DNA from: Crotophaga sulcirostris
Lineage: Eukaryota > Chordata > Aves > Cuculiformes > Crotophagidae
DNA length: 64,000 bases
Direction of reading: 5' to 3'
Assembly: GCA_013397455.1 (NCBI GenBank)
Contig: VYZB01000240.1
Coordinates: forward strand, 922,623 to 986,622
Numbering within the stretch: the first letter of the stretch is position 1; every line of letters starts with the position of its first letter. The notes beneath the pieces were generated by a model that was not told the origin of the DNA, made no database searches, and saw only the letters and a program-made list of their open reading frames with translations. Positions 12,365-26,100 of the stretch are shown piece by piece. The position numbers and the translations under genes were made by a program.

Positions 12365-12652
12365 GTGAGCATCCCAGCTGGTGAGAAAGGGGGAATGAGT
12401 GGTCTCATGGAGCCCCCAGTCCCCAATACCGACGTCCCTGTCCCCACACCATTTCTAATGCAGAAGGGCTGCTTCTGAAGCAGCAGACACACACAGCTTC
12501 ATTCAAAACCCCTCTGTGTAATTACAGATCCATGGTTTCTTCTGGGCTTCCACTTATTTAATCATCCCTTCTCATCTGCATTTAATACCCTGAGCTCTGT
12601 TAGAGGGCAAAAACACAGCCTTTACATCTAGAAGGACAAGAGTTCCCTGCAA

Positions 12653-12715
12653 CAGCTGCTATATTTAACAAAAAATACACTGGGTTGTCATGGCAACCCT
12701 GGTTTCTAAAAATAG
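12653..12715. promoter_or_regulatory. E-box / MEF2 / X-box / MEF2 cluster
   Basis: Within 63 bp lie CAGCTG (12653-12658, an E-box of the myogenic/neurogenic bHLH type), CTATATTTAA (12659-12668, fits the MEF2 consensus YTAWWWWTAR), GGTTGTCATGGCAACC (12683-12698, an RFX-type X-box with one departure from the palindrome) and CTAAAAATAG (12706-12715, a perfect MEF2 consensus). The motifs are seen directly; the binding proteins are inferred from known consensus sequences. No adjacent gene can be named. An enhancer active in muscle, heart or neurons is a reasonable hypothesis, not a demonstrated fact. Confidence 0.35.
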
Positions 12716-15307
12716 AAATGCCATATACAGCACAGCCAAGAGCACAGGCAGCGCTAACGGAAGAGGCTTTAATAGAGCGCTGGGAAATGGAAGTAAACTT
12801 TTAGTCTTCACAGGAATTGATATCGAGCAAATTGTGCAAAATCACACAATCCTTTCTTAACTAAAACCCTGAGCCAGTGCAAAGGATCCCCATTCCCCTT
12901 GGCTCAAATACTGCTCCATGGTATCAGGTGCTTTGGCTCAAAAGTGTGTTTCAGTGGGGGCTGAAGGGAGCTGGATCGGCCGAGCAGCGATGCAGCTGGC
13001 ACACCGGGGCTGGATGCAGTTGTTTTTCCTCGTGGCACTGACATGCCAAGGCCCACGGTGGCCAAGCCACTGTGGTTCCAGTGTCAGGGCAGGTTGCAAT
13101 TGCTTGGGAAGTCGGGCAGGTTGTCAGGTCACCCCCAGCCAGTGGATCGATTCGGGTAAGGCTGGGTTTTGGTAACCTCAGTGCTCACAGCTGGTGCTCG
13201 GAGGAGCATCTGGTCCTGCTTTGCTTGTTTTAAATTACCTACAGAGCGGGTATCAGAGCGATACCCAAGATGTACAGGTTTCCAAATCACCTTTTCCCCA
13301 CTCTGCTGACAAAATCAGGTCTTTGGGCATTAAATTAGGCTCTCCCAGAGGAACATCTCCTTCCTCACTGAAATACAGACCCCCCTGGCACAGCATAGTT
13401 AGCAAAACATGCAACGAGCACCGTACAGCACGAGCCAGCGGAGCATCTTCTGAAATCTGATTAGCAAGGCTGAGTAGTCACAGCCTGCTTACGAACAGCA
13501 GTTGCTTCCCATTGCAGTCTAAGTCTCCAGTCATCTCACTAATTCTCCTTGACATTTCTTGCTCCAAGTGGAGGGCGTGCGTTGCCAGATTGCAAACCCC
13601 CAGTGTTGTTTCCAAGCCCCGCTTCCCCGGATGGGAGGATCGGATGCCTGCTTGCTGCAGAACACCCTGTTTTAGTTCTCCCTGTGCAGCACTGGCTTCT
13701 AGGAATCCTTGAGCATCGCGGTTGAGTGCTGCGTGCCTTCTGGATGATGCACAGCCCTGCTTGACTTCTGCACCATTCTTTAAAGGAAGGCGTTATATAG
13801 CAAGGAAGGGCTCTTGAAGAGGAAAATACTTCACATTGTTGTAGCAGTGTGTCTGAGTGTTCTTTTTTTTCCCCCCTTCAGAAAAAAACAGATTGCCAGA
13901 CCCAATGGGAACCTGAGTCAATCCAGTGCAATATTTTCCCTATTTCATGGCTGATACCAGCAGCCTCAGAGGAAAGTGAGAAATCCTGCGGTGTTCATTT
14001 GTAAGATTACCTGCGGTGGTTTGCAGCAGTGCCAACCCTTTCCTAATGCTGTCTGATCTGCCTCAGTTCTCTTCCACTCCTGAGTTTCATAGATTCTTTC
14101 CATTGACTGGAATATTTGTAGTATTCTTAGTACCTTTCAAAGCAAGATTTTAAGATAGCAAAATCTGGGCATCTGTATAGAAAAAGTGGGTAAGGGTACC
14201 TTGTGATCTCCATGGCTGTCCAGGGCTCAGAGGCCTCATATGTGCTGAAACCAATAAATAATTGTACTGCAGGTTGAAATAGCACTGAAGATGTTGTCAC
14301 TTAGCTTAAAACCTGGGTTACTCCATAGCCCAAACCTAAAGCTGCCAGCTGCAGCCACTCCAGACAGCTCATGGTGCCTAGCAAGCATGCATCCACCAGT
14401 CTCATACTTTTAAAGTGCAGATGGGGCTGCTGTTTCTGCAAGTGTGTCTTGCCATGCAGAGTTTAAGTGACTGGACTATGTCACATATACAGATGAAATT
14501 TGAATCTGAACCCCAGAGAGAGCTAACCCTTGCTAAGACCCAGCAGAACAATCCTGATGCAGCTCAGACCTTCTTAGCCTACCCTTCAGTCCTTGTGGTT
14601 GAAGATCATTGCTTTCCCTGAGAAAATGCACTGTGATTACACACTGGTCAGGAGCATCACTTACATGGTTGGACAGCTTGCCAATGCCATGCCAAGCCCA
14701 TAGTCCCATTGTGTAGGCTTACACATCAATTTATCACACAAATCAAACCCCCTTCTCTCTGCACACTGAAGCACCAGATCTTACCAAATGTGAATCCACC
14801 TTTCTTGCTGGGCATGCAGGGAGAGTGAGTGGGTGAAAACCAGTGAGCAGCAGGAGCTGTCTTGATCCATTGCATCTCCCATCTGTGTCAGACACATCAA
14901 CAGTGCCTCCCCTGTTAGAGGCACTGATAGAGGGGAGCACCTCTCCCCTCTATCAGCTCTGTCTCTGAGTGCGCTAAATACACAATCAGTGCAACAACCC
15001 ATTCTGTTATCAAACACTGGACAAGATGAAAATATTCATGTGGTCATCCACCTGACAAGTGCTCAGAGTTTGCTACTGTGCAGTAAGCATCACTCTTCCC
15101 ATACATACTCACCAAGCTGGGGTTGCAGAGCATATCCAGCTTGCAGAGGCTGGCACTGGCACAGCGCTGTGGCTGCCGAGAACCTGGCTGGAGGGAACCA
15201 CAGCAGGAAAGAGTGTGAAAGCATCAGCAGGGGCTGGGTGGGGAGCCTCCCTCCAGGACTTCAGGTTTCGTTTGCTTCATCCCGTGTCATCCTGACCCAG
15301 TTCCTGG

Positions 15308-15375
15308 CCAATCCCAGCTTGCTGTGATCTCGCTGCAAAGGGTATATAAATAATGGATGGCTCTTTGACTCCCTC
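15308..15375 (+). promoter_or_regulatory. Candidate CCAAT + TATA core promoter
   Basis: CCAAT is at 15308-15312 and TATATAAATA at 15343-15352, about 31 bp apart. Any start site would be expected about 30 bp downstream, near 15375. The CCAAT box sits closer to the TATA box than is usual. No plus-strand open frame of note follows within several hundred bases, so a transcript starting here would probably be non-coding, or the arrangement is fortuitous. Confidence 0.2.
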
Positions 15376-18300
15376 CACCACCCGTCCCATCGCAATTTCT
15401 GCTCAGCATCTTTTTGCAGCCTCCCCGGGTCTCTGGAAGTAGAGCACATTTGCCATCCTGTACTTTATCTCAGGTCAGCTCCACATTTACCTGTGCCCTG
15501 CATGCTTTCCCCCTGCAGTGCCCAGTATTCAGATGGGTGGTGTTTCTTTAGCTGACAGGCACTGAAGATCACATGCTGGTGGTTGTATCAGCACCACAGC
15601 AGCACCTCCTTATTACTGACAAGGGTGGTGAATGCATGGCACTTAGTGCATGAGTAAATCCTTGCCTTTGTGATAGGTGAAAGGAAGGGCTTTTATGGTG
15701 AACATTCTCCAAAACTGGCAAAATGGGAAAGGGCATGAGATGACATTTAAACCAACTGCCCATGCGACAGCAAGTGGTCCAGCTCCTCAGGCTGGGCATG
15801 GCTGCTAAGCACTGAGTTGGACCAAGTCGATAAAGCGGAGGACGCTTGCTGCTGGGGGCTGGTGCTTTTAGAGCAGGGCAGGGAGTTAAGTGCACAGATC
15901 CTGTTATTGCTAATGGTGTTTGTATTTAGAGCTCCCTAGGCGTTTCTTTAGAAACTGCCATGCCCAGGCTGTTAACCCAGTCTCACCTGCTGTTTAGCTT
16001 TTGGTACTCAGATGCAAAATTGCATTGTGTTTGGATGTGCAGGGCATGTCCTGAAGTGCTTGCTGCGAGAGCCACAATTTGCCTCACACACTTTCATGCC
16101 TTTCATCTGCTCAGAACAAAACAAGAGGCTGAGCTACAGCATCTCAGGAAGGGTGGGCAGCAGACAAGAGCCCAACCTGCTCTCCTCACCCAAATCTCAC
16201 TGATGTTATGGGAAAGGAAGACCAGTGGTGGTGCTGAAAAGCCTGATGGGTAGAAATGAGGGCCTCCAAAGGGACTTCAGCTCGACTTCCAGTGCTTCAT
16301 CCCTGCCCCAGTGACCCCCTCTGGCAGCCCACCCAAACAACTGGTCACAGCCAGTTCTCAGCACTGGGTACACAAGACACCCCACAGGGCAGCAGCAGCA
16401 GAAGCATCACAGACAAAGCTTAGCTACTTAAAGTCCTGCAGTGTCCCACCTCATCAGTGGCCGGTGGAGTGGTGAACCATGCCCTCATGCTGGAAGTAGA
16501 GGCAATTTCTTATGCTGACTTCTTTTAAAGAGAAAAGCCCTGGTTCCCCTGCTGCTAGGCACTGCAGCATCCCCTTCTGGGACCTTTTTCTCCTGATGTC
16601 TTTCTAAAAGATTTGAACTGAAGATAATAGAAGATTTTATGAGGGCATCCTTCTCTCCTCAGAAGGATTTCCATCACTCAGTGAGGTCAGACCACATGTA
16701 TATATCACGGCAACCTTCTGGACACTGCATGTACAGACTCACCCAAGTGATGCTCACAGTCAGGTGGGTGCTTTCTCAAGGAAACACAGCTGACAGCACT
16801 GTCCCAGCCTCAACCTGTTGACATCAACCACAGGTATGCAATAACAATCTTGCACAAGCCCACAAAGCTCCATCTACACAGATTGATAAGGTGTTTGACC
16901 AACACGTGGACTGTGGCAGTTGTTGTGGTCTGAAAGTCAAATGCAAGTCACATCATGAAAAGGGCTCAAGATTTACAGGGATGAGGTAGAGTAAACAGAA
17001 TACATTTTGATGTGTAACTGACCAGAATTACCTCGTGTGCTTAGCTGGGAGTTCTGGAAGAAAGTCTTTTGGCAGCACAATCCCAGCCCCAAAGAGATGA
17101 AGGAGAAGCACCGCAGCAGGGCCAGAGCACCAGGACATTCATGTAGTGCCTCCAGGTAGGAGGTTGACATAGACCACCCCAGACAGCGGCATCCCAGATG
17201 GCCATCCATTACAAACCTTCACCTTCCTCCTGATCTCATGCCACCAAGCTGGCCCAGGTTTGTGCCCTGTCTTTGCAGACCTCCCTGATCTTATGTCATA
17301 TGTCTCCTTGCTCTCATGGACTGACCGTGGTGGACACAGCCCCCTCCGTTGTCAGTTCCATGGCGAGGGGTCAAGATGATGGCTCAGCCTTGGTCTGAGA
17401 TACCTTGCAGAGCAATGATCTGTGGCTCCCCACCAGCATTGCCTTACCAGCAGATTGCATGGCATCACCTCAGCCCCCACAGATCCCTCATCCTCCTTCT
17501 GATTACTTGAAAGCAGCTGGGCTCTGCCTGACTCCCATCCAGTATGGCTCAGTGCATCCCCTTCGGTGCAGCTTTGTGTGCCAGCAGCAGAAGAGGCAGG
17601 AAGCAAATTTTCACTGTTCTCCTGAGGATCCGTGCAGCTTGGGTGTCTAAGGAGGAGAGCAATTGTAAATCAGAGCCATTCTCCTTGCTTTAGCCTCCCC
17701 TACTCTCTTCCTTTTGGATCTTAGCCTCCAGCTTACAGAAACAGCTCTACAGATCCTCTGTAGGAAACTCAGTGATGGTCACAGGTAGCACAGCCTGTGT
17801 GCTTGTAATAAATCTGACCTGCCCTGTTCTTGCCAACATACACTGTGTTATGCACTAGCCCACTTCTAGCAAGTAAAAAATGAGAAAAATCACAGCAACA
17901 CTTGTGTTTCATTAGTAATTCATGGGAAACCCACGTTACAAGCTGAAGGACACTCTGGTACATTCATCCTGCTGGAAAGGTTGCAGCGACTGGTGTATCT
18001 GCAGAGATCCCCAGGATGCCCAGTAGAGCTGATCTCTTAAAGAAGGGTCCACACACAGAGGCAACTCCTTCTGGTACAGATTTGGCCAGCTTTCTTATTT
18101 CCAGGAGTTACAGCACAAGAAAGAATAGGATTCATTATCAAGCCTTCTCATTGGTAGGCATGCCCTCTAAAATAAAAGCAGATGTTTGCTGCTCCTTGTT
18201 CTGGTCTGCATTGTGTACATTTGTATCTCTAAGGTGAATTTTCTTCAGGAGAGGTTAGCACTTCTGGCAAGTGTTTTCTGGTCAACAGCAAGCAAGAGAC

Positions 18301-21300
18301 ACCATGAGCCCAAACTCTCTGTTGGAGGCTTCCTAAGTATCTCAGTGCCCAGCTCCAGCATGTAAGTAATGTGAGAGAATTTTCTGCGCTACAGATCAAT
18401 AAACCCTTGAAACAACAACCAGCTACAGCAAATCCTCTCCAGAGCACCTGGCAAACACAGATCACAGCTCAGTCTGTAAAAGGGGCATGTGTCATGCAGG
18501 AGATGAGCAGAAACCACTTGCTAGTTCAGCCACCAAGGACTAAAAAAACCCCATCAACCCTAAAATCCAGGATTTGGGGTCTGGCAAGGTGCAAGGCAGA
18601 ACCTGTGAAGCCATGGTGTGTTTTCCCCATATCCCTCTGCACCTGGACTCCCTTGCCAGGCTCTTTCCCATGTAGACCTGCAGGCTCACACCTGCCATGT
18701 GGCTGCACTGCTGTCCCAAAGCAAAGCCTGGTGCATTGCGGGAGACTGCGTCCTGCACAGGAGCCTGAGAGGGGTCCAGTGGGATGGGAAGCACAAGCTA
18801 CAAATCCAACCAAGCACCACAGTGGCTTTGTAGGGGACAAAACCTGTGCTTCAGCCAGGGATTTTGGCAAAATCCAGTTTAAATTGCCTTCTCCACAGCA
18901 GGGTATTTTGTGTGTGCTGATTTTCCACTGGGGAATTCCTTGTTTTAGTCATGTTTTCATAAGAGAGAAATGAAAAGGGACAGTTTCCCAGTCCATTCAG
19001 GTTGAAGGTCGTACAGCCAGCCCTGGTTGATGGAATAGAGCCAAACAAACACAGAGCTGGCATGGTGTATCTCAGTGTGACATCTCCCCCCAGTCTTCTC
19101 TTGAACAAAACCTGATAAAACCACCCTGAATTTTGCCTCAGTTTTCATTTCTGTGCTCCTAGTTCAGCTGGGTCTGTCTCCAGGAGTCAGGAATTAAGTA
19201 GCATAGCTATTCCAAAGTAAATTGCTCTACAATTGCTTTTCCATAACAAGACTGTTGTTTTCTTAGGGCAAACCACTTCTATTCTTGAGGAAAGTGTCAG
19301 CAGGAGGAAAAGCCAGAGAAAACCTGGCTATGCTGCTATTCTGGAGCTATTATCATCAGGTGAAAAAGCCAGTGAGTTTCCCTTTTGCAGTGTTTGTGAC
19401 CAGACCAAGCTGGCAAATGGGAATAATCTGCTCTTCAACTTTCCCCCAGCTCAGTTGAGGTTGTCAGAGTTGGGGTTCCTCATGGCTTGGGCTGGGGTGT
19501 GGGGAGAACACTCTGTCTCCAAACCGAAAGGGCAGAGAAAACATGGACCTGCTCCAGCAAGGGAGAAACGTCTATAATTAATGTAGTGGGAAAATTACAC
19601 GTTTATATAGCCCCCCCAAACACAATAGCAGACATCCATTTCCTGCAGGGCTGTGGATGCTTGCCAGCCCACAAATAAATCACAAAAACACAAAGCCAAC
19701 AAGGAGGAAAAGAAAGGGGAATTATCACATAGGATGCAGCAGCCTTTTGTACCAGGAAAATAATCAGCGTCTCCACCAGACATCTATTGTTTATCAATAA
19801 TATTCTCTAGTACTCCTGCCATTTGAGTCTCAACTGGGAAGTGATGTTCACACTGAATGATGGAGGTCTCCTTGGGTTTTGCAAGCTCCAAATGCACAAC
19901 AAAGCGGTAGCTTGGGGGAGATGTACTGACCTTCCCCAGAAGCATTTGTGGGAATAAGAAAAACAAACCCCACAGTGAACCTGATATTAAATAGACTTTG
20001 GCATGGGTAAAAACTGGAATAAAACCCAAGTTTGCTCCCATTTTGCTCCAGGAAGACAGAGTCTGGTGTGCAGGGACAGAGGCACTCAATGGTCTGGCAG
20101 TACCTCCAGAAGGACCATGCCGAGGGATGCTGGAGATTAAAAATAAAGGAACAGTTTTAGTGAGGACTTGCAGTCCATTTTCCCTCCTATCTTCTTTCCC
20201 CATGGAGGTTTAATGGCATGAGCTGCAACTTTGCAGCACATTTGAGTCGATGAGAGCCTCTCCATTGACTTTCAGCTGCCTTTGGCTCAGGCACTGGGAT
20301 CATGACACCAGTTTTATGACTTCCCTGGTGGCTTATGAAGTTGGACTTTATCAGCAACAGGAGACTGGAGGAGAAGGTCCATTAGGGAGTTTCAGAAGCA
20401 CAGTTCCTGTTTTCTTCTTAGCCTGGGGCTGTGCTAAACGAATTGCAGGCGTGTGCCATACTTTCCAGAATATATTTTGGCTACAGCAACACCGGCAAAT
20501 GCGTGACCACTCCTGAGTGCTTTTTGTCCCTTCCTCTGCTCCATGTGCTGCAGAGTGAATGCCACTGGCCGAATTCCTTGTGGAAAGCATGCTGGGGCAC
20601 CCTGGGACTCTGGTTAGCAGGGGTCTCATCATATAGGTTCCTTGCCCTGGTGCCTGATCTCAGGGGTCCTCCACAGCACGGTGTGGGTCCTGGTTTGACT
20701 GGCTTCTTCCAAGCTCAGCTGGAGCAGCTGGGTCTGGTTTTGTGCAAAAGTCGTGAGAAGGTCCCCAAAATGTTTTACTGGGACAAGCTTTAGGTTGAAG
20801 TTCTACAGATGGCATCCATATCCAACCTTTGTTCTTTAAGTAGAACCTTCTCAGCCACTTCTTTACATGCTAGAGGAACACTGAAGTGTGATCTCTTGGG
20901 CTAAGGTTGATTTATCTCACTGGATACCCTTATTTCTCTGTATTACCACCAGACCTTCATCAGAAGCAGAAGTTTCATGACCTGGAACAGCTAAGATGAA
21001 ATTCCTTTCCCACACCGGGTCTGCAGACCCCAAATCCTTACACTTCCTGCTCTTATCCTCCCATTCCTAGAAGGCAGGAGGGAAACACAGCTGGCACTTA
21101 GCAATGTCAGGAGATGGAGCAAAATGCCACACCTAACCCCAGGCACTTAAGCTTTTGCTTTCTTTCCTTGAACTGCTAAAAAAAAAAAAAAAGAGAGAAA
21201 TTGTATATATTGACACACACACAAAAGTGAAACATTTGTTTAGGAGAAACTCACACTTCTCTCAGTGATTATTGGCTGCCATTCAGGAGGTAAGGAGAAC

Positions 21301-22727
21301 AGCAGCTATTAATGTCTGCCTGCTCCTTAGTGATTTCTGCTTTTGTGTTTTGAACGACATACATAATTCTGATAAAGGTATTAGTGTATTTCTTGGACTG
21401 AATAAAAAATTAATAAATGCAAAGCCCTCTATGCACTTCAATGCCGAGAACTTAAACGCAAAACACTAAAGACACTCAAACTCTCAAGGTCTACCCAGCA
21501 GCTCCCTCCGTACTGCACAAATGAAGTGCCCAGATTGATTTGGTTGTGTTTGTGGGGTGCACATTTCAGAGATGAGGGCAGGGCCTGGGGCAGGAATGGA
21601 CATTTCCTGGATGATTGTGCCGCACTTTGCTCAAAGCTGTTTGGAGTCCATCCTGGAGCAGCGAACAGGATCTGAGCGCTGTGGCTCCCGCAGTAACATC
21701 CTCTGAACTGATGCATAGCAAGCTCCCTCTTGAGCTCATTATGACTAAGTGGCACACAGGAACCGATAAGCACATTCAGGATAAACACATCTGGAACCGG
21801 CTTGCTAGCTGCAAAGAAATGCTTACGAACACAGTTTTTTTGGGGGTAAAAATGGAGCAAAACTGAAATATGGCAAACACGCTTTAGAGTTTTCATTTGG
21901 GGAGGATGGGAAGCTGTCCTCAAACTAGAATATTTGACTTTTTTTCAAACAGCAGACTAAATTTTTTGGTGTGTGTGTATTGCTATTTTCTTTTAACCAA
22001 TTGCTACTACTATTCTGGCTTCAGCTTGTTCAAAACCATCATTTCTGAACTGGAATGAAATGCTGAGTTTTCCACAACTCTCTCCCTCTGGTTCTGCCCA
22101 GTAGTCAAGTGAGGGCTTGGCAGGGCACAGCTCACTCCAGAGTACACTGGCCCTTGGGACCACTTACATTATCTTTCTGAGAAGGTCCTGACTGCTGCCC
22201 AGCTCAACTAGTCCAGCAAACATTCTGGAGCACAACTGGAGGTGGGTGAGCCAACACTGTGTATTTTGGAGTACCATCTGCTGCCACCATTCCTCCTGCC
22301 TGCCAGCAGTCCTTGGCATCCACCTGTGATGGACAAGGGGCAATGGGGCCACCAAGATCCCAGTCCACAACTCTGCACCCCTCCTGGATGCCCCGTGGGC
22401 ATAGGGAACAGCTACGCCGTATTGATTGTCCTTCAGTCAGAGCTCCTTCTTTCTCCAAAATGAAAGCCAGGTTCACTCCAGTGCAGACATTGGAAACCGA
22501 GGTCCTGCTCAGGGGCCAAAAGGTCCTGCCAGCCCCATGGCTGCACCCCTCACTGGGCTGGGCAGCTGCCCACAGCAGGCATGAGATGGTTGATGGCATT
22601 GGTGGTCTCCAGGCAGCTGTGGTGGCATGGAGACACATATGAGACAACACATTCTCCACCAGTTCTCCTACCTCCTCGAGCAACAACCAGGGCATTTTTT
22701 TTCCCTCCTCCTTGAATATTCACTTTC

Positions 22728-23175
22728 ATGTCATTGCAGACAACACCAAGCTGAGTGGGGCGGTGGTCACACCAGAAGGACAAGGTGTCACCCAGAGGGG
22801 CCTGGACAAGCTGGAGAAATGGACTTGTGGAAACCTCAAAAGGTTCAACAAGGCCAAGTGCAAGGTCCTACAGCTGGGTCAGGGCAATCCCTGGTATCAA
22901 TAAAAGATGTGGGATGATGTGATTGAGAGCGGCCCCGTGGAGAAGGACTTGGGGTGCTGGTTGATGAGAAGCTCAACACGAGCCAGCAGTGTGCGCTCAC
23001 AGCCCAGAAAGCCAACTGGGTCCTGGGCTGCATCAAAAGAAGCGTGGCCAGCAGGGTGAGGGAGGGGATTCTGCCCCTCTGCTCCTCTCTTGTGAGACCC
23101 CGCCTGGAGTCCTATGTCCAGTTCTGGAATCCCCAACATAAGAAGGAGGATATGGAACTATTGGAGCAGCCGAGG
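22728..23175 (+). mobile_element. CR1: CR1 LINE internal fragment, degraded ORF2
   Basis: Sense-strand fragment of CR1 ORF2 covering the end of the reverse-transcriptase palm and the following region. At the catalytic FADD position the translation reads IADNTKLSG, so the second aspartate is lost. Downstream come LDKLEKW and then, in another frame, [13 protein letters not shown] and [12 protein letters not shown]. The frame changes and a stop intervenes near 22903, so the copy is inactive. It lacks the 3' tail, so this is an internal piece truncated on both sides. Confidence 0.9.
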
Positions 23176-26100
23176 GAGCTGCACTGCCCCAGGAACAGGA
23201 TGGTCTGGGAGGTTCAAACCCAGGATGAGCCCACTGAGTTCAGAGCAGTGCTGAGCTGCAGCTGGGAAATCTTCAGCCTGGCATGCACATCTACAGAGTC
23301 AAACGAAAAAAAAGAAGCACCTTTTCCCCTTAATTTCTATAAACAGGAAGAAAAAAGGCTACCAAAAATTGGTTTAGGTTAATCCTGAAATGAAAGTTCA
23401 TATTCTTCAGCTAGATTTCAAAAACAAAGTCTCCGATCTGAAATGTTTAATTTGACATGAGATCTTTTGCTTTGTTTTTAGTTTCTTGGATACTTTAAGG
23501 AAATGTGCCAATTTTAAAATGAAACAATAGTTTAAGTTCTGGATTTTTTTTTTACAGCCTCCTGTAATTTGTTTTCTTTTTTTTTTTTCTCGGTAACTCT
23601 GTAAGCAGGCAGATCACGAACACCCTGGCACCGTGAGTGTAGCGAACAAAAGCCACAGGACATTGTCCAGGCCACGTCCTTGACACTTTGTGTAGTGAGT
23701 GGACCAGACCTGGGAGATGAAGGGCCAAGCCATAGTGCAAGGTGGAGGGTCTGCCTGTGGTTCCTTCCCCCAGCTAAAACCAAAGCTCAGGCTGAGGCTG
23801 CTCCATCCGTATCCCAACAGCTGCCCTCCCTGTGGGGCATCACCCGGGGGTGCTGGGGAAAAGATCATCCCTTCCAAATGTCCTCACTTGCTGAGAAAAG
23901 CCTAAGTGTCTCAGCCTGGGAACCTGTGACAGGATCTTGTCTACCTTGGCCATGCCCATGTGGCCCATCTGTTCCATTTGGATCATAAGATGTTTTCAGA
24001 TGCCCCAGTCCTCCAAGGGACTGGCTTGCTATTGGATTTAATACTTGGCTGAACTCAGTTCTCGACTTGGTCTTTGGGAGCTCCTCCACATCAAGCAGGT
24101 TTAAACAATTCCCTAGAGTAAGGATCTGACATTACCCCAGTGACAACCCAGGAGAGTTGGCTGACTGTGAATAAGAAGATCAAAGCCCTGGAGAAGCAAA
24201 GTGGTGCTAAGACAAGTCTCATGGAACCCCTGGCTTGAACAGGGATTGAAGAAGAGCTGAAGAACAACAACCCCTGAAGAAGTTCAAAGTGTCCCAAAAT
24301 GGCACATTCTGGGATGACCTACATAATAAAATAACAGTCTGCTGCCCTTTGGAGTTGCATTTTTTCAGTTGTGAAGTATTCATCAGGGAAAAAAGTCCCA
24401 CTTCACAATTAAGCCATTTCAGAAAGCACAGTCTCTACTCAGTCAAGTGGCTTTTTTTAACAACAGAGCAGGTTTCTTAGTTTAAAGATCTGCCAGTTGC
24501 CAGGGTAGAAACAACCATTTCCCTTCATACCAAGTGCCCTTCAGTTGCCTTTAACCTCATTAAAGAACAACAATAGCAGTCACACTGTGTTTTCCTTTGC
24601 TTTCCTGGTTTATCCACTTGGGGGTTTGATTATGATCTCATAAAAAAAGTGGAAGGCTATTACTAACCTTTAACTGATACGGTAAAAAATAGGTATGGGG
24701 CACATATGTAAAGCAACAACTCTGCATAGGGCACCGATTACTTTCTAAACCTGAATAACTCTGCTATACCATGCATGTGTCTTTGCTTTTGGTACTACAG
24801 AAAGCCAGGATCAATTCAGCAGAAAGCAAGTTACACAAGCAGGTGCATTCCAACCAGATAAGCTGCACGCTGCCATGCAGAAAAGACAAATAACCCAAGT
24901 CATTATTTCTCCTTTTGATTGAGCCATGATGCTATCCTCCTGAGGTGCACGGTGCTCCGTCACACAGCATCCCAGTCACCATCACCAGAAACTGCTGAGT
25001 TAAAGGTGGAAAGAGGAGGTCTGGAACCTGTAGCAGTTCAAAATGTGAAGAAGAAGTGCAGGCTGTGCTTAAACTCATGCTTCACCTGCTTGTCAAACAT
25101 TTAAAAGACCCCTGGTACCACCCAGCCATCTGCAAGTGGAGATTGTGCATCCCCTGCAGGCTCCTTAGAGCAACACAGAATTCCAGCCAAGTATCTCAAA
25201 AAAGAAGTTTTTCACTTGGGGTATTTGCTACCGTATAAAACCTCACTTGCATCTGCTTAGCCTGGTCAAAACCCAGGTTTTTAGCAAGAGGTCCAGCCCA
25301 ATTAGGAGAACAAGTAGGATGCATCATTTCATGTCTATCTGCAGGCTCCCCAGGACTGGCAGTGGAAAGTTCAATTGACATGTGATATGATTGCATCTTG
25401 GTAACTACTCCAAAGCTCCCAGAAAGAACCAGTCTTGCCCTGCCATCACCAGTACTAACTGTGTCCTTGTCCATAATGTTACACAGAAAGAAAAATCACA
25501 AATTTTCTTTTCCTTCTTCATTTTCTTTTCCTCCAGTCCAATCTCTCTGAACTCCAGGGACTTCTCTCCAAGGAGAAACTGCTTTTTGATTTTCCTCAAG
25601 ATATTAAAGAAAATGGTTAGCAGCAGGATGTAAAGGACAAGAAGAGAGCAGGCTACTTTTTTCCACATGTTTTGGAAGGAAGTAAACTGATGTGAAACAC
25701 AATCTCTATTTGTAAGGGTTTGGACTGAACCAAGCCTTTTGAAGATATATACCAAATTGATTTCACTTGAAAGAAGAGCACTTAGGACAAATTAAGAGAG
25801 GCACAACATTGTGCTGTTTTCTAGCTAAAAAATTTTTTGTTTGTTTTATCCTGTTCTTCCAGCAGTTTCTTTACCATTGAGTAAAGCTTTCAAATTTCAA
25901 CCAGTTTCAAAGGGAACCCAAGTCTCAGGACGAATTTTGAAGGTTGGCCCCAGGCTTGCCTTATCCTTTGAGCACATCATTAAGAAGTGAGTGACCTTGT
26001 GTCCTGCTGTAGAGGACATTTTCAGATGATATCCCTGTCAGGAAACCACATTTCGTGGTGGGCAGAAGAAGGGTTGGCAGAAGACAATTAGAAATCAAGG

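Larger units (their letters stand above)
8583..22727. other. 14 kb repeat-poor unique region, no gene recognised
   Basis: This is the longest stretch in the window without an interspersed repeat that I can recognise. No protein family is identifiable in any frame. It holds several candidate regulatory sites listed separately: a perfect ERE palindrome, an E-box/MEF2/X-box cluster, a CCAAT plus TATA pair and a possible exon. A palindromic E-box, GACCACGTGGTC, lies at 9086-9097. Segments near 11210-11560 and 21240-21870 keep scattered CpGs and show no repeat decay, which is compatible with conserved non-coding elements. That is a guess until aligned with other birds. Confidence 0.5.

Noticed and set aside
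25405..25755. Minus-strand frame with a membrane-like Leu/Ile stretch
   Set aside because: It has a hydrophobic segment followed by a basic one, but A/T-rich DNA readily yields this. There is no splice, promoter or family support.
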